From assembly GCF_001685025.1 (NCBI RefSeq), contig NZ_MAYU01000024.1, positions 248,001 through 312,000 on the forward strand: a stretch of DNA of 64,000 bases, in the 5' to 3' direction. The stretch's first letter is position 1; each line of letters begins with the position of its first letter. Source of the stretch: Bacillus sp. FJAT-27225 (lineage in GTDB: Bacteria; Bacillota; Bacilli; Bacillales; Cytobacillaceae). The position numbers and the translations under genes were made by a program. Positions 1-7,971 of this stretch are shown here, piece after piece. Below the pieces are notes generated by a model. The model was not told the DNA's origin. It was given only the letters and a program-made list of their open reading frames with translations, and did no database searches.

Positions 1-97
1 TTGGCGAAGAAATGAAGGCTAATACATCAAGAAGGCAGCAATCGTAGAGAAAAGTAGGATTGGACTTTACCAGTGCGATTTTTTAATAAAAGAGCAG

Positions 98-203
98 GTT
101 GATTGGAGCGGAAGGCGCGCACTCGTTGAAAATGCAAAAAGCGCCTGTCTCTGCGATGATTATTCTAAGAAGCTTCCCTTTGTGGAGTGGAAATTAACAA
201 ACT
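98..203 (+). repeat. Dispersed intergenic repeat, degenerate copy 1
   Basis: The segment begins GTTGATTGGAGCGGAAGG and ends near GGAAATTAACAAACT, the same ends as full copies at 59987-60116 and 61881-62010. The interior instead resembles the copy at 4158-4382 (GCCTGTCTCTGCG, then ATTATTC). It is a shortened member of the family. I see no gene in bases 1-265. This stretch lies where the end of rho would be expected in B. subtilis, but no rho reading frame is recognisable. Confidence 0.7.
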
Positions 204-265
204 AGTTTATACCACTTCTTTTGGTGAAGAACCAAAGAAAAACCCTTTTTCTAGAAAATCCCATC

Positions 266-294
266 TTGCCAAATGGGTATGTCCCTGCTATAAT
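266..294 (+). promoter_or_regulatory. Sigma-A promoter of rpmE
   Basis: TTGCCA (266-271), a 17-bp spacer and TATAAT (289-294), with a TG one base before the -10 (extended -10). It lies about 90 bp before the L31 start. A small inverted repeat, ATCGGG/CCCGAT (316-334), follows in the leader. Confidence 0.8.
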
Positions 295-382
295 GATACC
301 AGTGTGTTTTTCCACATCGGGACAATTGCCCGATTTTATAACTCTGTTTCGGAATGACTCAGGGCGGAAGGAGATGAAAAGA

Positions 383-589
383 ATGAAAGCAGGAATTCAT
401 CCAAATTACAAGACAGTAAAGGTGACTTGCGCTTGCGGTAACACGTTTGAAACAGGATCTGTTAAAAACGAGATCCGTGTTGAAACTTGCTCCGAGTGCC
501 ATCCTTTCTATACAGGCCGTCAAAAATTCGCTGAAGCTGGCGGACGTGTTGACCGCTTCAACAAGAAATACGGCATTAAGCAGCAATAA
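383..589 (+). CDS. rpmE: 50S ribosomal protein L31
   Basis: Small zinc-binding protein of the large ribosomal subunit, 68 residues (the B. subtilis protein has 66). It begins [10 protein letters not shown] and carries the cysteines of the zinc-containing C+ form (CAC near residues 14-16 and CSEC near 34-37), then the typical [20 protein letters not shown] tail. The reading frame is open further upstream, but the Shine-Dalgarno GGAAGGAG ends at 373. An ATG at 374 would therefore have no spacing, so the ATG at 383 is chosen. In related genomes it follows rho and precedes tdk, as here. Being the zinc form, it is expected to be the main copy when zinc is sufficient, with a cysteine-less paralogue elsewhere; that is inference. 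Confidence 0.97.
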   Translation: MKAGIHPNYKTVKVTCACGNTFETGSVKNEIRVETCSECHPFYTGRQKFAEAGGRVDRFNKKYGIKQQ

Positions 590-604
590 AAATGCAACTG
601 TTCA

Positions 605-642
605 AAAACAGGCAAGAATCAACATCGCTTGCCTGTTTTTTT
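605..642 (+). terminator. Terminator after rpmE
   Basis: Perfect stem AAACAGGCAAG/CTTGCCTGTTT followed by a run of T. Confidence 0.9.
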
Positions 643-797
643 ACTTTTTCTACTGCGGAATTACCCGTTTTCTGGCGATTTTTGTGTTTGTTTTGCCAGA
701 TTATTGGGTTTTATAACGTATATAGAGATATGTGTGAAATCGAGTTCACTTATACATAATAAATTGACAGGGTATGGAAGGAAGGAGAGGCAACAGT

Positions 798-1424
798 ATG
801 TATGTAATGAAGCAAAGCGGTTGGGTAGAGGTTATATGCGGCAGCATGTTTTCGGGGAAATCGGAGGAGTTGATCCGAAGGGTACGCCGTGCCCAGTTCG
901 CGAAACAAAAAGTTGCTGTTTTTAAACCAAAGATTGATAACCGCTACAGTGAGGAGTCCGTTGTCTCCCATAATGGATCTTCGTTTATTGCAATGCCTAT
1001 TTCCCACTCCACTGCCATTTTTGACCATATTGATGTTGAAACAGACCTTATAGCTATAGATGAAGTTCAGTTTTTTGATGATGAAATTGTCAATGTAATC
1101 CAGCACCTTGCGAATAGTGGATACCGGGTGATTGCCGCGGGGCTTGACCAGGACTTTCGCGGAGAGCCGTTTGGCAAGATGCCTGAACTCATGGCCATTG
1201 CCGAGCTGGTTACAAAGCTTCAGGCAGTTTGCGCTGTCTGTGGATCACCTTCGAGCAGGACGCAGCGCCTGATTGATGGGCGTCCGGCTTCTTATGATGA
1301 CCCTGTCATTCTTGTTGGTGCTTCAGAAGCATACGAACCGCGCTGCAGGCACCATCACGAGGTTCCAAAAACAGCTATTGCTGTTGAAGAGGTTGACTTG
1401 GTCAATAAAACAAAAGCGCTTTAA
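798..1424 (+). CDS. tdk: Thymidine kinase
   Basis: Phosphorylates thymidine to dTMP with ATP in the pyrimidine salvage pathway; cytosolic. The 208-residue protein is of the type II (TK1-like) family. It shows the P-loop GSMFSGKS at residues 15-22, the DEVQFF motif at 88-93 whose Glu is the likely catalytic base, and a zinc site made of CxxC (145/148) and CRHH (183-186). The start MYVMKQSGW matches B. subtilis and sits after the strong ribosome site GGAAGGAGAGG. The open frame extends eight codons further up, past that site, so the upstream ATG is rejected. A terminator follows, so it is probably monocistronic between rpmE and prfA. Confidence 0.97.
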   Translation: MYVMKQSGWVEVICGSMFSGKSEELIRRVRRAQFAKQKVAVFKPKIDNRYSEESVVSHNGSSFIAMPISHSTAIFDHIDVETDLIAIDEVQFFDDEIVNVIQHLANSGYRVIAAGLDQDFRGEPFGKMPELMAIAELVTKLQAVCAVCGSPSSRTQRLIDGRPASYDDPVILVGASEAYEPRCRHHHEVPKTAIAVEEVDLVNKTKAL

Positions 1425-1453
1425 GATGCCAATTAGTACATGAGAGAATAAAG

Positions 1454-1488
1454 AGGTTTGTCCGAAGTTAAAGGACAAACCTTTTTTT
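1454..1488 (+). terminator. Terminator after tdk
   Basis: Stem AGGTTTGTCC/GGACAAACCT with a T7 tract. Confidence 0.9.
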
Positions 1489-1574
1489 ATTGGTTATTTC
1501 TCTGGTTTAAATGACATCTTAGACTAGGTGTCCCTCATTTAAAAAGATGGAAAGAACAATCACTATAGGCTCTT

Positions 1575-1603
1575 TTGACGGAGGAACTCACCTGTAATAT
1601 AAT
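1575..1603 (+). promoter_or_regulatory. Sigma-A promoter of prfA
   Basis: TTGACG (1575-1580), a 17-bp spacer and TATAAT (1598-1603), 135 bp before the prfA start. The 314-bp tdk-prfA gap holds only this and the tdk terminator. Confidence 0.75.
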
Positions 1604-1738
1604 AAAGAGTACCTATTTAATGGAAGGCTTCCCTTGGTGTTAATGCTCAAACAAATTGGACGTTTTGGGCAGTCAGAATTGCTGCCCTTTAACAATGTGG
1701 ATACAAAAAGTTAGATTACAAACTTGAGGTGAATGAGT

Positions 1739-2812
1739 GTGTTTGATCGTCTTCAGGCTGTTGAGGATCGTTACGAGAAGCTGAATGAGCTTTTAAGCGA
1801 CCCGGACGTTATTAGTGATTCAAAAAAGCTTCGTGAATATTCAAAAGAGCAATCAGATATACAGGAAACTGTACAAGTTTATCGGGAATATAAGTCAGTC
1901 AAGGAACAGCTTCAGGATGCAAAAGCCATGTTGGATGAAAAGCTGGATGCTGACATGCGCGAAATGGTAAAGGAGGAAGTCAGCGAGCTTTCCTCGCAAA
2001 TCGAGGAGTTTGAAGAAAAGCTTAAGATTCTCCTTATTCCGAAGGACCCGAACGATGATAAAAACGTTATTTTTGAAATCCGTGGTGCGGCTGGGGGAGA
2101 TGAAGCGGCACTATTTGCAGGTGACCTTTACCGCATGTATAGCCGTTATGCAGAAGCCCAGGGATGGAAAACCGAAATAATGGATGCAAGCCCAACCGGC
2201 CTTGGCGGCTTTAAGGAAATCATCTTTATGATTAATGGCCAAGGGGCCTATTCCAGGTTGAAATATGAAAACGGCGCTCATCGTGTCCAGCGTGTTCCAG
2301 AAACAGAATCCGGCGGAAGGATTCACACATCGACTGCTACTGTAGCATGTTTGCCGGAAGCCGAAGAAGTGGAAGTAGAGCTTCATGACAAGGACATCCG
2401 CTTCGATACATTTGCATCAAGTGGTGCAGGCGGCCAGTCCGTTAATACAACAATGTCCGCAGTGCGGTTAACTCATATTCCAACAGGAATTGTTGTTTCG
2501 ATGCAGGATGAAAAGTCCCAGCACAAGAACCGGGACAAAGCAATGAAAATCCTCCGTGCCCGTGTGTATGATAAATTCCAGCGGGAAGCACAGGCTGAGT
2601 ATGACCAGGTACGGAAATCGGCTGTCGGCACCGGAGACCGTTCCGAGCGGATTCGTACCTATAATTTTCCGCAAAACCGTGTGACAGACCATCGGATTGG
2701 CCTGACACTTCAAAAGCTGGACATTATCCTTGAGGGTAAGCTCGATGAAATTATTGATGCATTGACCCTTGAAGATCAGTCCAAGAAGCTGGAAAGTGCC
2801 TCCGATGTGTAA
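1739..2812 (+). CDS. prfA: Peptide chain release factor 1
   Basis: Class I release factor that reads UAA and UAG stop codons and triggers hydrolysis of peptidyl-tRNA. The 357-residue product shows the PET tripeptide (PxT stop-codon motif, in VPETESGGR) and the catalytic GGQ loop in [10 protein letters not shown]. The GTG start at 1739 is preferred to the ATG at 1733: the Shine-Dalgarno GAGGTG ends at 1731, only one base before that ATG but seven bases before the GTG. The resulting N-terminus (M)[14 protein letters not shown] matches B. subtilis. It is followed with an overlap by prmC, whose product methylates the GGQ glutamine. Confidence 0.96.
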   Translation: MFDRLQAVEDRYEKLNELLSDPDVISDSKKLREYSKEQSDIQETVQVYREYKSVKEQLQDAKAMLDEKLDADMREMVKEEVSELSSQIEEFEEKLKILLIPKDPNDDKNVIFEIRGAAGGDEAALFAGDLYRMYSRYAEAQGWKTEIMDASPTGLGGFKEIIFMINGQGAYSRLKYENGAHRVQRVPETESGGRIHTSTATVACLPEAEEVEVELHDKDIRFDTFASSGAGGQSVNTTMSAVRLTHIPTGIVVSMQDEKSQHKNRDKAMKILRARVYDKFQREAQAEYDQVRKSAVGTGDRSERIRTYNFPQNRVTDHRIGLTLQKLDIILEGKLDEIIDALTLEDQSKKLESASDV

Positions 2813-3674
2813 GAAAGTGTTTGAAGCCCTAAATTGGGCTTCTCCTTTTTTAAAAAAGGCGGGACGGGAGGAATTTGCCGGTGAATTGCTGCTGCGCCAT
2901 ATAGCTGGCATGTCAAGGGCCCAGCTGTTTGCTACAATCCGGGATGAGTTGGCAGTGGAACACTGGAACGCATTTGAGTCGGCTGTAAAGGAGCATGCAG
3001 CCGGAAGGCCGGTCCAGTATATTATTGGCCATGAGGAATTTTATGGACGGAAATTTATAGTCAACGAAGAAGTATTAATTCCGCGTCCTGAAACAGAGGA
3101 ACTGGTTGACGGTGCCCTAAGGAGAATGAAGACATTGTTTGGGGCTGGGGAGGGTTTGCGGCTTGCCGATATTGGAACAGGAAGTGGGGCAATTGCCGTT
3201 ACGATGAAGCTGGAACTTCCTGTCCTGGATGTGGCAGCTACTGATATTGCAGAAGCTTCATTAAAGATTGCTAGAGAAAATGCGAGGGCTCTTGGGGCTG
3301 AACTAACCTTTATCCAGGGGGATCTCTTGGAGCCTTTTATAGATTCAGGTATGAAACTAGATGTTGTTCTTTCCAACCCTCCCTATATCCCCGAAGAAGA
3401 TAAAGCGTGGATGTCGGATGTTGTAACAGAACATGAGCCGCACAGGGCCTTGTTCGCTGGGCAGGATGGATTGGATTTTTACAGGAGATTTATGATGCAG
3501 CTTCCAAAGGTACTTAAAAGCCAATCACTTGTTGGCTTTGAAATAGGAGCAGGACAGGGGGAAGCGGTTGCTGAGCTTTGTAGGAAAACGTTCCCCGAAG
3601 CCTCGGTGGAAGTAGTTCTTGATATGAATGGAAGGGAACGGATGGTTTACGTTTGCAGTGTGCGACAGCCATAA
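2805..3674 (+). CDS. prmC: Release factor glutamine methyltransferase
   Basis: Transfers a methyl group from S-adenosylmethionine to the glutamine of the GGQ loop of release factors. The 289-residue protein has an N-terminal helical domain that binds the release factor. It then has a Rossmann methyltransferase domain with the SAM motif [11 protein letters not shown] and the substrate motif NPPY near residue 190. The ATG at 2805 overlaps the end of prfA by 8 bp (ATGTGTAA), so the two are translationally coupled. This matches the order in B. subtilis (prfA-ywkE). The open frame reaches further into prfA, but those residues do not match the family. Confidence 0.95.
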   Translation: MCKKVFEALNWASPFLKKAGREEFAGELLLRHIAGMSRAQLFATIRDELAVEHWNAFESAVKEHAAGRPVQYIIGHEEFYGRKFIVNEEVLIPRPETEELVDGALRRMKTLFGAGEGLRLADIGTGSGAIAVTMKLELPVLDVAATDIAEASLKIARENARALGAELTFIQGDLLEPFIDSGMKLDVVLSNPPYIPEEDKAWMSDVVTEHEPHRALFAGQDGLDFYRRFMMQLPKVLKSQSLVGFEIGAGQGEAVAELCRKTFPEASVEVVLDMNGRERMVYVCSVRQP

Positions 3675-3764
3675 ATAATAGTATTCCTTCGAATATGTGT
3701 TTAAGGGGGCCGGTCAGCGGGTAAAAACAATGAGTCGGCTTTTAAACATAGGGGGAGAACGAAC

Positions 3765-4070
3765 ATGAATCATGCCATTGCCGGCATTTTTGACTGTTTT
3801 CATAAGCTTGAGGATGCCATTATCGAGTTGAGGGCTCATGGCCTCCACGCTGGGGATATGACATTGTTGACGACTGAACCTGACTTAGGGCTAGTTGATA
3901 TTCCTACTATTCAGGTTAATGAGCCATTCATGGTTTGGGATATGGTCCTTGAATATGTTCAGAGTGAGGATGGGGAATCCGGCTTTTTGTATACCCTAAA
4001 GGAAATGATTTTTGAAAAAGGAAAGTTCGTACTTCTAAAAGAAGTCAGCACACCAGAACCAACCCTATAA
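3765..4070 (+). CDS. Conserved hypothetical protein, 101 aa
   Basis: A small soluble, acidic protein of 101 residues. The ATG follows a good ribosome site (AGGGGGAGAACGAAC), and a clear terminator follows the stop, so it looks like a real single-gene unit between prmC and spoIIR. The N-terminus (AIAGIFDCFHKLEDAIIELRAHGLHAGDMTLLT) recalls the fold of general-stress proteins in which a short alpha/beta unit handles 'add or drop' residues. The resemblance is too weak to assign a family. There is no signal peptide and no membrane segment. Function unknown. Confidence 0.75.
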   Translation: MNHAIAGIFDCFHKLEDAIIELRAHGLHAGDMTLLTTEPDLGLVDIPTIQVNEPFMVWDMVLEYVQSEDGESGFLYTLKEMIFEKGKFVLLKEVSTPEPTL

Positions 4071-4079
4071 ATAGTGAAG

Positions 4080-4112
4080 TTGCCCGGCCTAACGCCGGGC
4101 TTTGTTGTTTTT
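4080..4112 (+). terminator. Terminator after the 101-aa gene
   Basis: Stem GCCCGGC/GCCGGGC (4082-4088 with 4094-4100), followed by a T-rich tail. Confidence 0.85.
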
Positions 4113-4157
4113 GAAAAGAAAAACAAAGTGTGTAAGAGGAACTAAAGAATCTTAATT

Positions 4158-4382
4158 TAATTGAAGCGGAAGGCGCGAAGACTCGTTCGAAAATGCAAAA
4201 GACGCATTTTCTTCTGCGGTGCTTTTTCAAGGAAGCTAATTCAACGTCCTGGTGGGAGCGGCTAGACAGGCTCACCGCCCGCCCCACGGAAAGCGAAGCG
4301 CCTCGCGACAGGCAAAAACCGCCTGTCTCTGCGGTTGATTATTCATGGGAGCATTCCTTTGTTCAGCGAAAATTAAAAGTAA
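4158..4382 (+). repeat. Dispersed intergenic repeat, copy 2 (long, diverged)
   Basis: Begins TTGAAGCGGAAGGCGCGAAGACTC and ends GCGAAAATTAAAAGTAAACT. The middle holds GGCTCACCGCCCGCCCC and GGAAAGCGAAGC, diagnostic of the family seen complete at 59987 and 61881. A further part (CGCCTGTCTCTGCGGTTGATTATTC) is shared with the copy at 98-203. It fills most of the 434-bp gap before spoIIR. Confidence 0.7.
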
Positions 4383-4448
4383 ACTTATCAGTTCCTCTTG
4401 TATAATTTATTATTGATACCAAAAATTTGAAGAAAAAGAAATTTACTA

Positions 4449-4478
4449 GTTTGCGATTCTCCCATCTTGGCGACACTG
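4449..4478 (+). promoter_or_regulatory. Probable sigma-F promoter of spoIIR
   Basis: GTTTG (4449-4453), a 15-bp spacer and GGCGACACTG (4469-4478). The -10 fits the sigma-F consensus GGNRANANTR completely and the -35 fits GYWTA in four of five positions. The spoIIR start lies 27 bp downstream, as expected for this forespore-expressed gene. Confidence 0.65.
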
Positions 4479-4504
4479 TTGATAGTGAAGGGACGGTGGG
4501 GGAA

Positions 4505-5272
4505 ATGAACAATAAAATTCTCGTATGGCTGTATTTAGTTGTACTATCAATTGGAACAATTGCCAATTTATATATGCCTAAAGTAAAGGCCACAAGCCAA
4601 GAGGAAATTATCATTCCGGGTGAGGCCATCAGACTTAGAATCCTGGCAAATAGTGATCGGAAAGTCGACCAGGACCTTAAACGCAAGGTCCGGGATGAAG
4701 TGAATGAAAAAATAGCAGAATGGGTTGGCGACCTGACGTCACTTGACCAAGCAAGGGAAACCATAAAGGCAGGCCTGCCCGAAATTGAACAAATTGCTCG
4801 AGAAGTTCTAAGTGAAAATGGTTCCGATCAGGCTGCAAAAGCCGAGTTCGGCAAAGTAAAATTCCCGACGAAGCTGTATGGACAGTTTTTGTATCCAGCT
4901 GGCGAGTACGAAGCAATCCTGATTACTCTTGGCGAAGGAAAAGGAGCAAATTGGTGGTGTGTCCTATATCCGCCTCTATGCTTTCTGGACTTTTCAAATG
5001 GCACCGCAGTGGCATCACCAGGTTTTGAAGAGAGCAGGGAAGCTGTATCGGCTGACAGTGAAGTGCCTAAAGATGAGAAGCTAGGACCAGAGACTGATAA
5101 GGGTGAGATGCTGCAAGAGGAAAACGTTCATTCTGAAGAACGAGAGGAAGGCTTGCAACCAATATCAACAGGCAAAGAAGAGAAGAAAAAACCGGTATTC
5201 ACACCTGAAGATGAGCAGCCGATAAAGGTAAAATTCTTCGTTGTTGAAATGTGGGAAAAAATTATCAACTAA
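4505..5272 (+). CDS. spoIIR: Stage II sporulation protein R
   Basis: Signalling protein made in the forespore under sigma-F and secreted into the space between the two cells. There it activates the SpoIIGA protease that processes pro-sigma-E in the mother cell. The 255-residue product has an N-terminal hydrophobic segment (ILVWLYLVVLSIGTIANLY) for export. It then has the family core EAIRLRILANSDRKVDQDLKRKVRD and WWCVLYPPLCFLDF. A Glu/Lys-rich stretch of roughly 65 residues separates this core from the short conserved tail VKFFVVEMWEK. The start MNNKIL lies just after a sigma-F-type promoter and a GGTGGGGG ribosome site. An upstream open stretch in the same frame overlaps that promoter and is excluded. 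Confidence 0.93.
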   Translation: MNNKILVWLYLVVLSIGTIANLYMPKVKATSQEEIIIPGEAIRLRILANSDRKVDQDLKRKVRDEVNEKIAEWVGDLTSLDQARETIKAGLPEIEQIAREVLSENGSDQAAKAEFGKVKFPTKLYGQFLYPAGEYEAILITLGEGKGANWWCVLYPPLCFLDFSNGTAVASPGFEESREAVSADSEVPKDEKLGPETDKGEMLQEENVHSEEREEGLQPISTGKEEKKKPVFTPEDEQPIKVKFFVVEMWEKIIN

Positions 5273-5294
5273 GGGCCCGGATGGGTCTTTTTTT
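5272..5294 (+). terminator. Terminator after spoIIR
   Basis: Short stem AGGGCCC/GGGTCTT with G-U pairs, followed by T7. Confidence 0.6.
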
Positions 5295-5390
5295 ATTGAG
5301 TTTTAAGCATAAAAAAACATGGAAGATGGGGAAAGCTTTTCCTAATTGATTGCGAGGTGGTGACAACTTCATTACAAAGCGCGGTAAAGC

Positions 5391-5415
5391 GTTTTTAATT
5401 GAGAAGGCAGGATAA
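5391..5415 (+). promoter_or_regulatory. Candidate sigma-B promoter of the gsiB-like gene
   Basis: GTTTTT (5391-5396), 13 bp, GGATAA (5410-5415). This is a partial match to the sigma-B consensus GTTTAA-N12-15-GGGTAT, in the expected place before a general-stress gene. Weak on sequence alone. Confidence 0.35.
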
Positions 5416-5458
5416 AAGCAGGGTGTACTACCAAATTTCATGAAGGAGGAATCTTACA

Positions 5459-5722
5459 ATGGCTAACAACAATGGCAAGATGTCTCGTGAAGAAGCAGGT
5501 AGAATGGGTGGAGAAGCGACTAGCAGGAACCACGACAAGGATTTTTATCAGGATATTGGCCAAAAGGGTGGAGAGGCAACCGCTCAAAATCATAACAGTG
5601 ATTTCTACTCTGAAATCGGTCAAAAAGGCGGAGAGGCCACATCCCGCAATCATGACAAGAGCTTCTATGAAGAAATAGGCGAAAAGGGCGGAAAAGCCCG
5701 TTGGGAAAACGAAAATAAGTAA
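5459..5722 (+). CDS. General stress protein, GsiB-like KGG-repeat protein
   Basis: Very hydrophilic 87-residue protein made of about four tandem units of roughly 20 residues. The units have the pattern GG-EAT-S/A-xNHD-xxFY-xxIGxK-GG. This KGG repeat is typical of B. subtilis GsiB and of LEA-like desiccation and general-stress proteins. There is no signal peptide. A strong ribosome site (AAGGAGG) precedes the ATG, and a 12-bp-stem terminator follows, so it is a single-gene unit. It probably responds to stress through sigma-B; that is inferred from the family and a weak promoter match. GsiB itself has more repeat units, so this is a short member. Confidence 0.85.
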   Translation: MANNNGKMSREEAGRMGGEATSRNHDKDFYQDIGQKGGEATAQNHNSDFYSEIGQKGGEATSRNHDKSFYEEIGEKGGKARWENENK

Positions 5723-5737
5723 ATAGGTATTCTGCAG

Positions 5738-5775
5738 AGAGGCTGTCCCCTATTTTTGGGACAGCCTCTTTTAAT
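5738..5775 (+). terminator. Terminator after the stress gene
   Basis: Twelve-bp perfect stem AGAGGCTGTCCC/GGGACAGCCTCT followed by T-rich sequence. Confidence 0.95.
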
Positions 5776-5810
5776 ATTGTTCTATTCTTTCTCCCTCTCT
5801 CATAGCAATA

Positions 5811-5944
5811 TAGTAAAACTTGCTGCTGTGCACTTTAGCGGCCTAGTTGAACCAATCGGGTTTTTACGGGCTGTTATCCCCCGCTTAAGCTTCTTTGATT
5901 CTTCTAGGGGTTAAGGTCGGGGTCTTGCAGCCCGTTAATACGGG
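5811..5944 (-). repeat. Mosaic intergenic repeat, copy 1
   Basis: Two modules are visible. One is GTAAAACTTGCTGCTGTGCA...TTGAACCAATCGGG. The other, on the minus strand, is ACGGGCTGCAAGACCCCGACC ... GGGGGATAACAGCCCGT, a long hairpin. Both recur at 7648-7893. The first module is in the same orientation at both sites and the hairpin module is inverted. Confidence 0.75.
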
Positions 5945-5976
5945 ATAAAGTAGATTACTAGAATGGGAGTGGGGAC

Positions 5977-6426
5977 ATGCAAATGACAATCAGAATCGGG
6001 GAAGAGACTGACTTTACGGGGATCATTGAGTTTCTTAACAAAGCTGGATTAAGTACAGATGGATTGACAGGGAGAGGGGCTGGGCAGTTCATTTTGGCTG
6101 AAGATAGAGAGAGGTTGAGAGGTTGTCTTGGTATGGAGCAATATGGAGAAGCAGGCCTGCTCCGTTCACTTGCCATTTCTCCTGGGATGGGAGAAGAAGA
6201 TTTGCTGGCGATGTTTAAGCAGATGGTGGAGCTCGCGGCTAACCAAAATGTTAATGCTTTGTATTTGGCTACAAATAAACGGACCGCAATCCCTTTCTTT
6301 GAAATGATCGGCTTTAAGAGAATTGTAAAATCTGAATTGCCCCCAGAATTTTTTAATTCTATTCATGTTTTGAATGTATTGAGTGTCACCAATTCTGTTT
6401 TTTTAAGATTTTCACTTGTAAAATAG
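5977..6426 (+). CDS. ywlB: GNAT-family acetyltransferase, YwlB-like
   Basis: A 149-residue protein in the position of B. subtilis ywlB, between spoIIR and ywlC. It has the general GNAT layout: an N-terminal strand (MTIRIGEETDFTGIIEFLNKAGL), a central segment LLRSLAISPGMGEEDLLAMFKQMVELA that would hold the acetyl-CoA loop, and a C-terminal LYLATNKRTAIPFFEMIGFKRI typical of the family. The usual Q/RxxGxG/A motif is poorly kept (PGMGEED), so catalytic competence is uncertain. The substrate is unknown. The start may be 5977 or the ATG two codons later, which has better spacing to GGAGTGGGG. A mosaic repeat lies just upstream. Confidence 0.75.
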   Translation: MQMTIRIGEETDFTGIIEFLNKAGLSTDGLTGRGAGQFILAEDRERLRGCLGMEQYGEAGLLRSLAISPGMGEEDLLAMFKQMVELAANQNVNALYLATNKRTAIPFFEMIGFKRIVKSELPPEFFNSIHVLNVLSVTNSVFLRFSLVK

Positions 6427-6428
6427 AT

Positions 6429-6482
6429 ATATCCACAAAGTTATCCACTTTTCCACTACTGTTATCCACAATATGTTGATAA
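6429..6482 (+). promoter_or_regulatory. DnaA-box cluster upstream of ywlC
   Basis: Four matches to the DnaA box TTATNCACA in 54 bp: ATATCCACA (6429-6437, 8/9), TTATCCACT (6441-6449, 8/9), TTATCCACA (6462-6470, 9/9) and, on the minus strand, TTATCAACA (6474-6482, 8/9). A weaker fifth site is TTTTCCACT (6449-6457). The cluster begins directly after the ywlB stop. Confidence 0.75.
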
Positions 6483-6571
6483 CACTTGTTTTTGGTATCT
6501 TCTTCTTTTATACTTTCAAAAGAAGAAACGGAACCATTAATCAGTTGATAGAGAGATTTAGGTGAAGGAAA

Positions 6572-7606
6572 ATGGATACAAAAATATGGGCTGTAAGAAA
6601 TGGCCTGGATGATTTAGATAAAATTAAATGTGCGGCAGAGCTTTTGGCAAGCAATGAGGTCGTCGCTTTCCCTACGGAGACAGTCTACGGTCTGGGAGGG
6701 AATGCCGAAAGCGATGAGGCGGTCGAGAAGATATTTCATGCGAAAGGGCGGCCATCCGATAACCCGCTCATCATTCATATTGCAGATACCAGCCAGATGG
6801 AAGGATTTGTAGAAGATATCCCGGAAGTAGCAGATAAGCTGATTGAGGCATTTTGGCCTGGACCATTAACGCTCATTTTGCAGATGAAAAAAGGGGCCTT
6901 ATCTGAAAAAGCAACAGCCGGCCTTGATACTGTGGGTGTAAGGATGCCAGACCATCCAGTTGCTCTCGCTCTCCTAAAGGAATGTAAGCATCCAATTGCT
7001 GCGCCTAGCGCAAATAGCTCAGGAAAGCCCAGTCCGACAACAGCCCGGCATGTAGCACATGACCTAACGGGAAAGATCGCCGGAATCGTCGACGGGGGTT
7101 CCACAGGGGTAGGGGTAGAGTCGACAGTCCTTGATTGTACAAGCTCTGTACCCTCTATTTTAAGACCTGGCGGAATTACATTGGAACAGCTGGAGGCTGT
7201 CATTGGGATGGTGGAAGTTGATCCTGCGCTCCGAAACAGTGATTCAAAACCAAAAGCACCGGGAATGAAATACCGCCATTATGCTCCTGAGGCTCCGCTT
7301 TATCTTGTGAAGGGAAAGAAGGAATTCCTCCAGGAAGTCGCCTCCAATTTTAGACGGGAAGGAAAGCGGGTCGGCATATTGGCAGCAGAAGAGACAGCGG
7401 GCGGGTATGAGGCTGATAGTGTAATTGCCTGTGGCAGCAGAGACAATCTCGAAACAGTTGCAGCTGCTCTTTATGAGACGCTGAGAGCATTTAACGAGCA
7501 TAAACTTGATGTGATTATAAGTGAAACTTTTCCTGAAACAGGAGTCGGACATGCCATCATGAACAGATTAATGAAGGCTGCCGGAAATAAAGTGATAGTA
7601 GAGTAA
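6572..7606 (+). CDS. ywlC: L-threonylcarbamoyladenylate synthase (TsaC/Sua5 type)
   Basis: Makes threonylcarbamoyl-AMP from threonine, bicarbonate and ATP, the first step of t6A37 modification of ANN-decoding tRNAs. The 344-residue length fits the Sua5-type enzyme, in which a YrdC domain (about residues 10-200) is followed by a Sua5 domain. Visible YrdC motifs are FPTETVYGLGG, KGRPSDNPL and PSANSSGKPSPT. The linker GMKYRHYAPEAPLY precedes the C-terminal domain, also as in the family. Start ATG 6572 follows AGGTGAAGGAA. It lies downstream of a DnaA-box cluster, so its transcription may respond to DnaA. A good terminator follows. Confidence 0.95.
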   Translation: MDTKIWAVRNGLDDLDKIKCAAELLASNEVVAFPTETVYGLGGNAESDEAVEKIFHAKGRPSDNPLIIHIADTSQMEGFVEDIPEVADKLIEAFWPGPLTLILQMKKGALSEKATAGLDTVGVRMPDHPVALALLKECKHPIAAPSANSSGKPSPTTARHVAHDLTGKIAGIVDGGSTGVGVESTVLDCTSSVPSILRPGGITLEQLEAVIGMVEVDPALRNSDSKPKAPGMKYRHYAPEAPLYLVKGKKEFLQEVASNFRREGKRVGILAAEETAGGYEADSVIACGSRDNLETVAAALYETLRAFNEHKLDVIISETFPETGVGHAIMNRLMKAAGNKVIVE

Positions 7607-7611
7607 AGCCC

Positions 7612-7645
7612 AACAGCTGGACTAGCCATTCCAGCTGTTTTATTT
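7612..7645 (+). terminator. Terminator after ywlC
   Basis: Ten-bp stem AACAGCTGGA/TCCAGCTGTT followed by TTATTT. Confidence 0.85.
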
Positions 7646-7647
7646 AT

Positions 7648-7893
7648 CCCGCAATAACGGGCTGTAAGATCCCCACCACAAGGCTGGGGAATCAATGAAG
7701 CGTAGGTGGGGATAACAGCCGCATGTGCCCGATTGGTGAGATACAGTGAAACTTGCCGCTGTGCATTTCAGCGGCATAGTTGAACCAATCGGGTTCATAG
7801 TGCCGCTTGTTCGCCGTAATTTCGCGAGTTAGCGGCAGTAGAACGGGACTAACAATCAGTGGGGGATGAAGAAAACCCCCACTGATTGAAGTT
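7648..7893 (+). repeat. Mosaic intergenic repeat, copy 2
   Basis: A chain of structured modules in the ywlC-mntP gap. First, a hairpin ACGGGCTGTAAGATCCCCACC...GGTGGGGATAACAGCC. Second, CAGTGAAACTTGCCGCTGTGCA...TTGAACCAATCGGG, repeated at 5811. Third, GCCGCTTGTTCGCC...GCGAGTTAGCGGCA. Fourth, a 12-bp-stem hairpin AATCAGTGGGGG/CCCCCACTGATT that continues into GAAGTTTCACT. The last module (reverse complement AGTGAAACTTC-ATCAG) recurs at 32939 inside the nuo operon. No gene is present. Confidence 0.75.
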
Positions 7894-7971
7894 TCACTTT
7901 ATGCCGATTTTTCCTTCTATTCCCTGTTGGACGTGCATATGATGAACTAGCATGTCCGGGAGGCTGGTCTA

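Noticed and set aside
1-97. 3' end of rho
   Set aside because: Bases 1-15 read LAKK-stop in one frame, but four residues cannot identify a gene.
7861-7971. Manganese riboswitch before mntP
   Set aside because: The hairpin there (AATCAGTGGGGG/CCCCCACTGATT) is part of a dispersed repeat and lacks the yybP-ykoY consensus.
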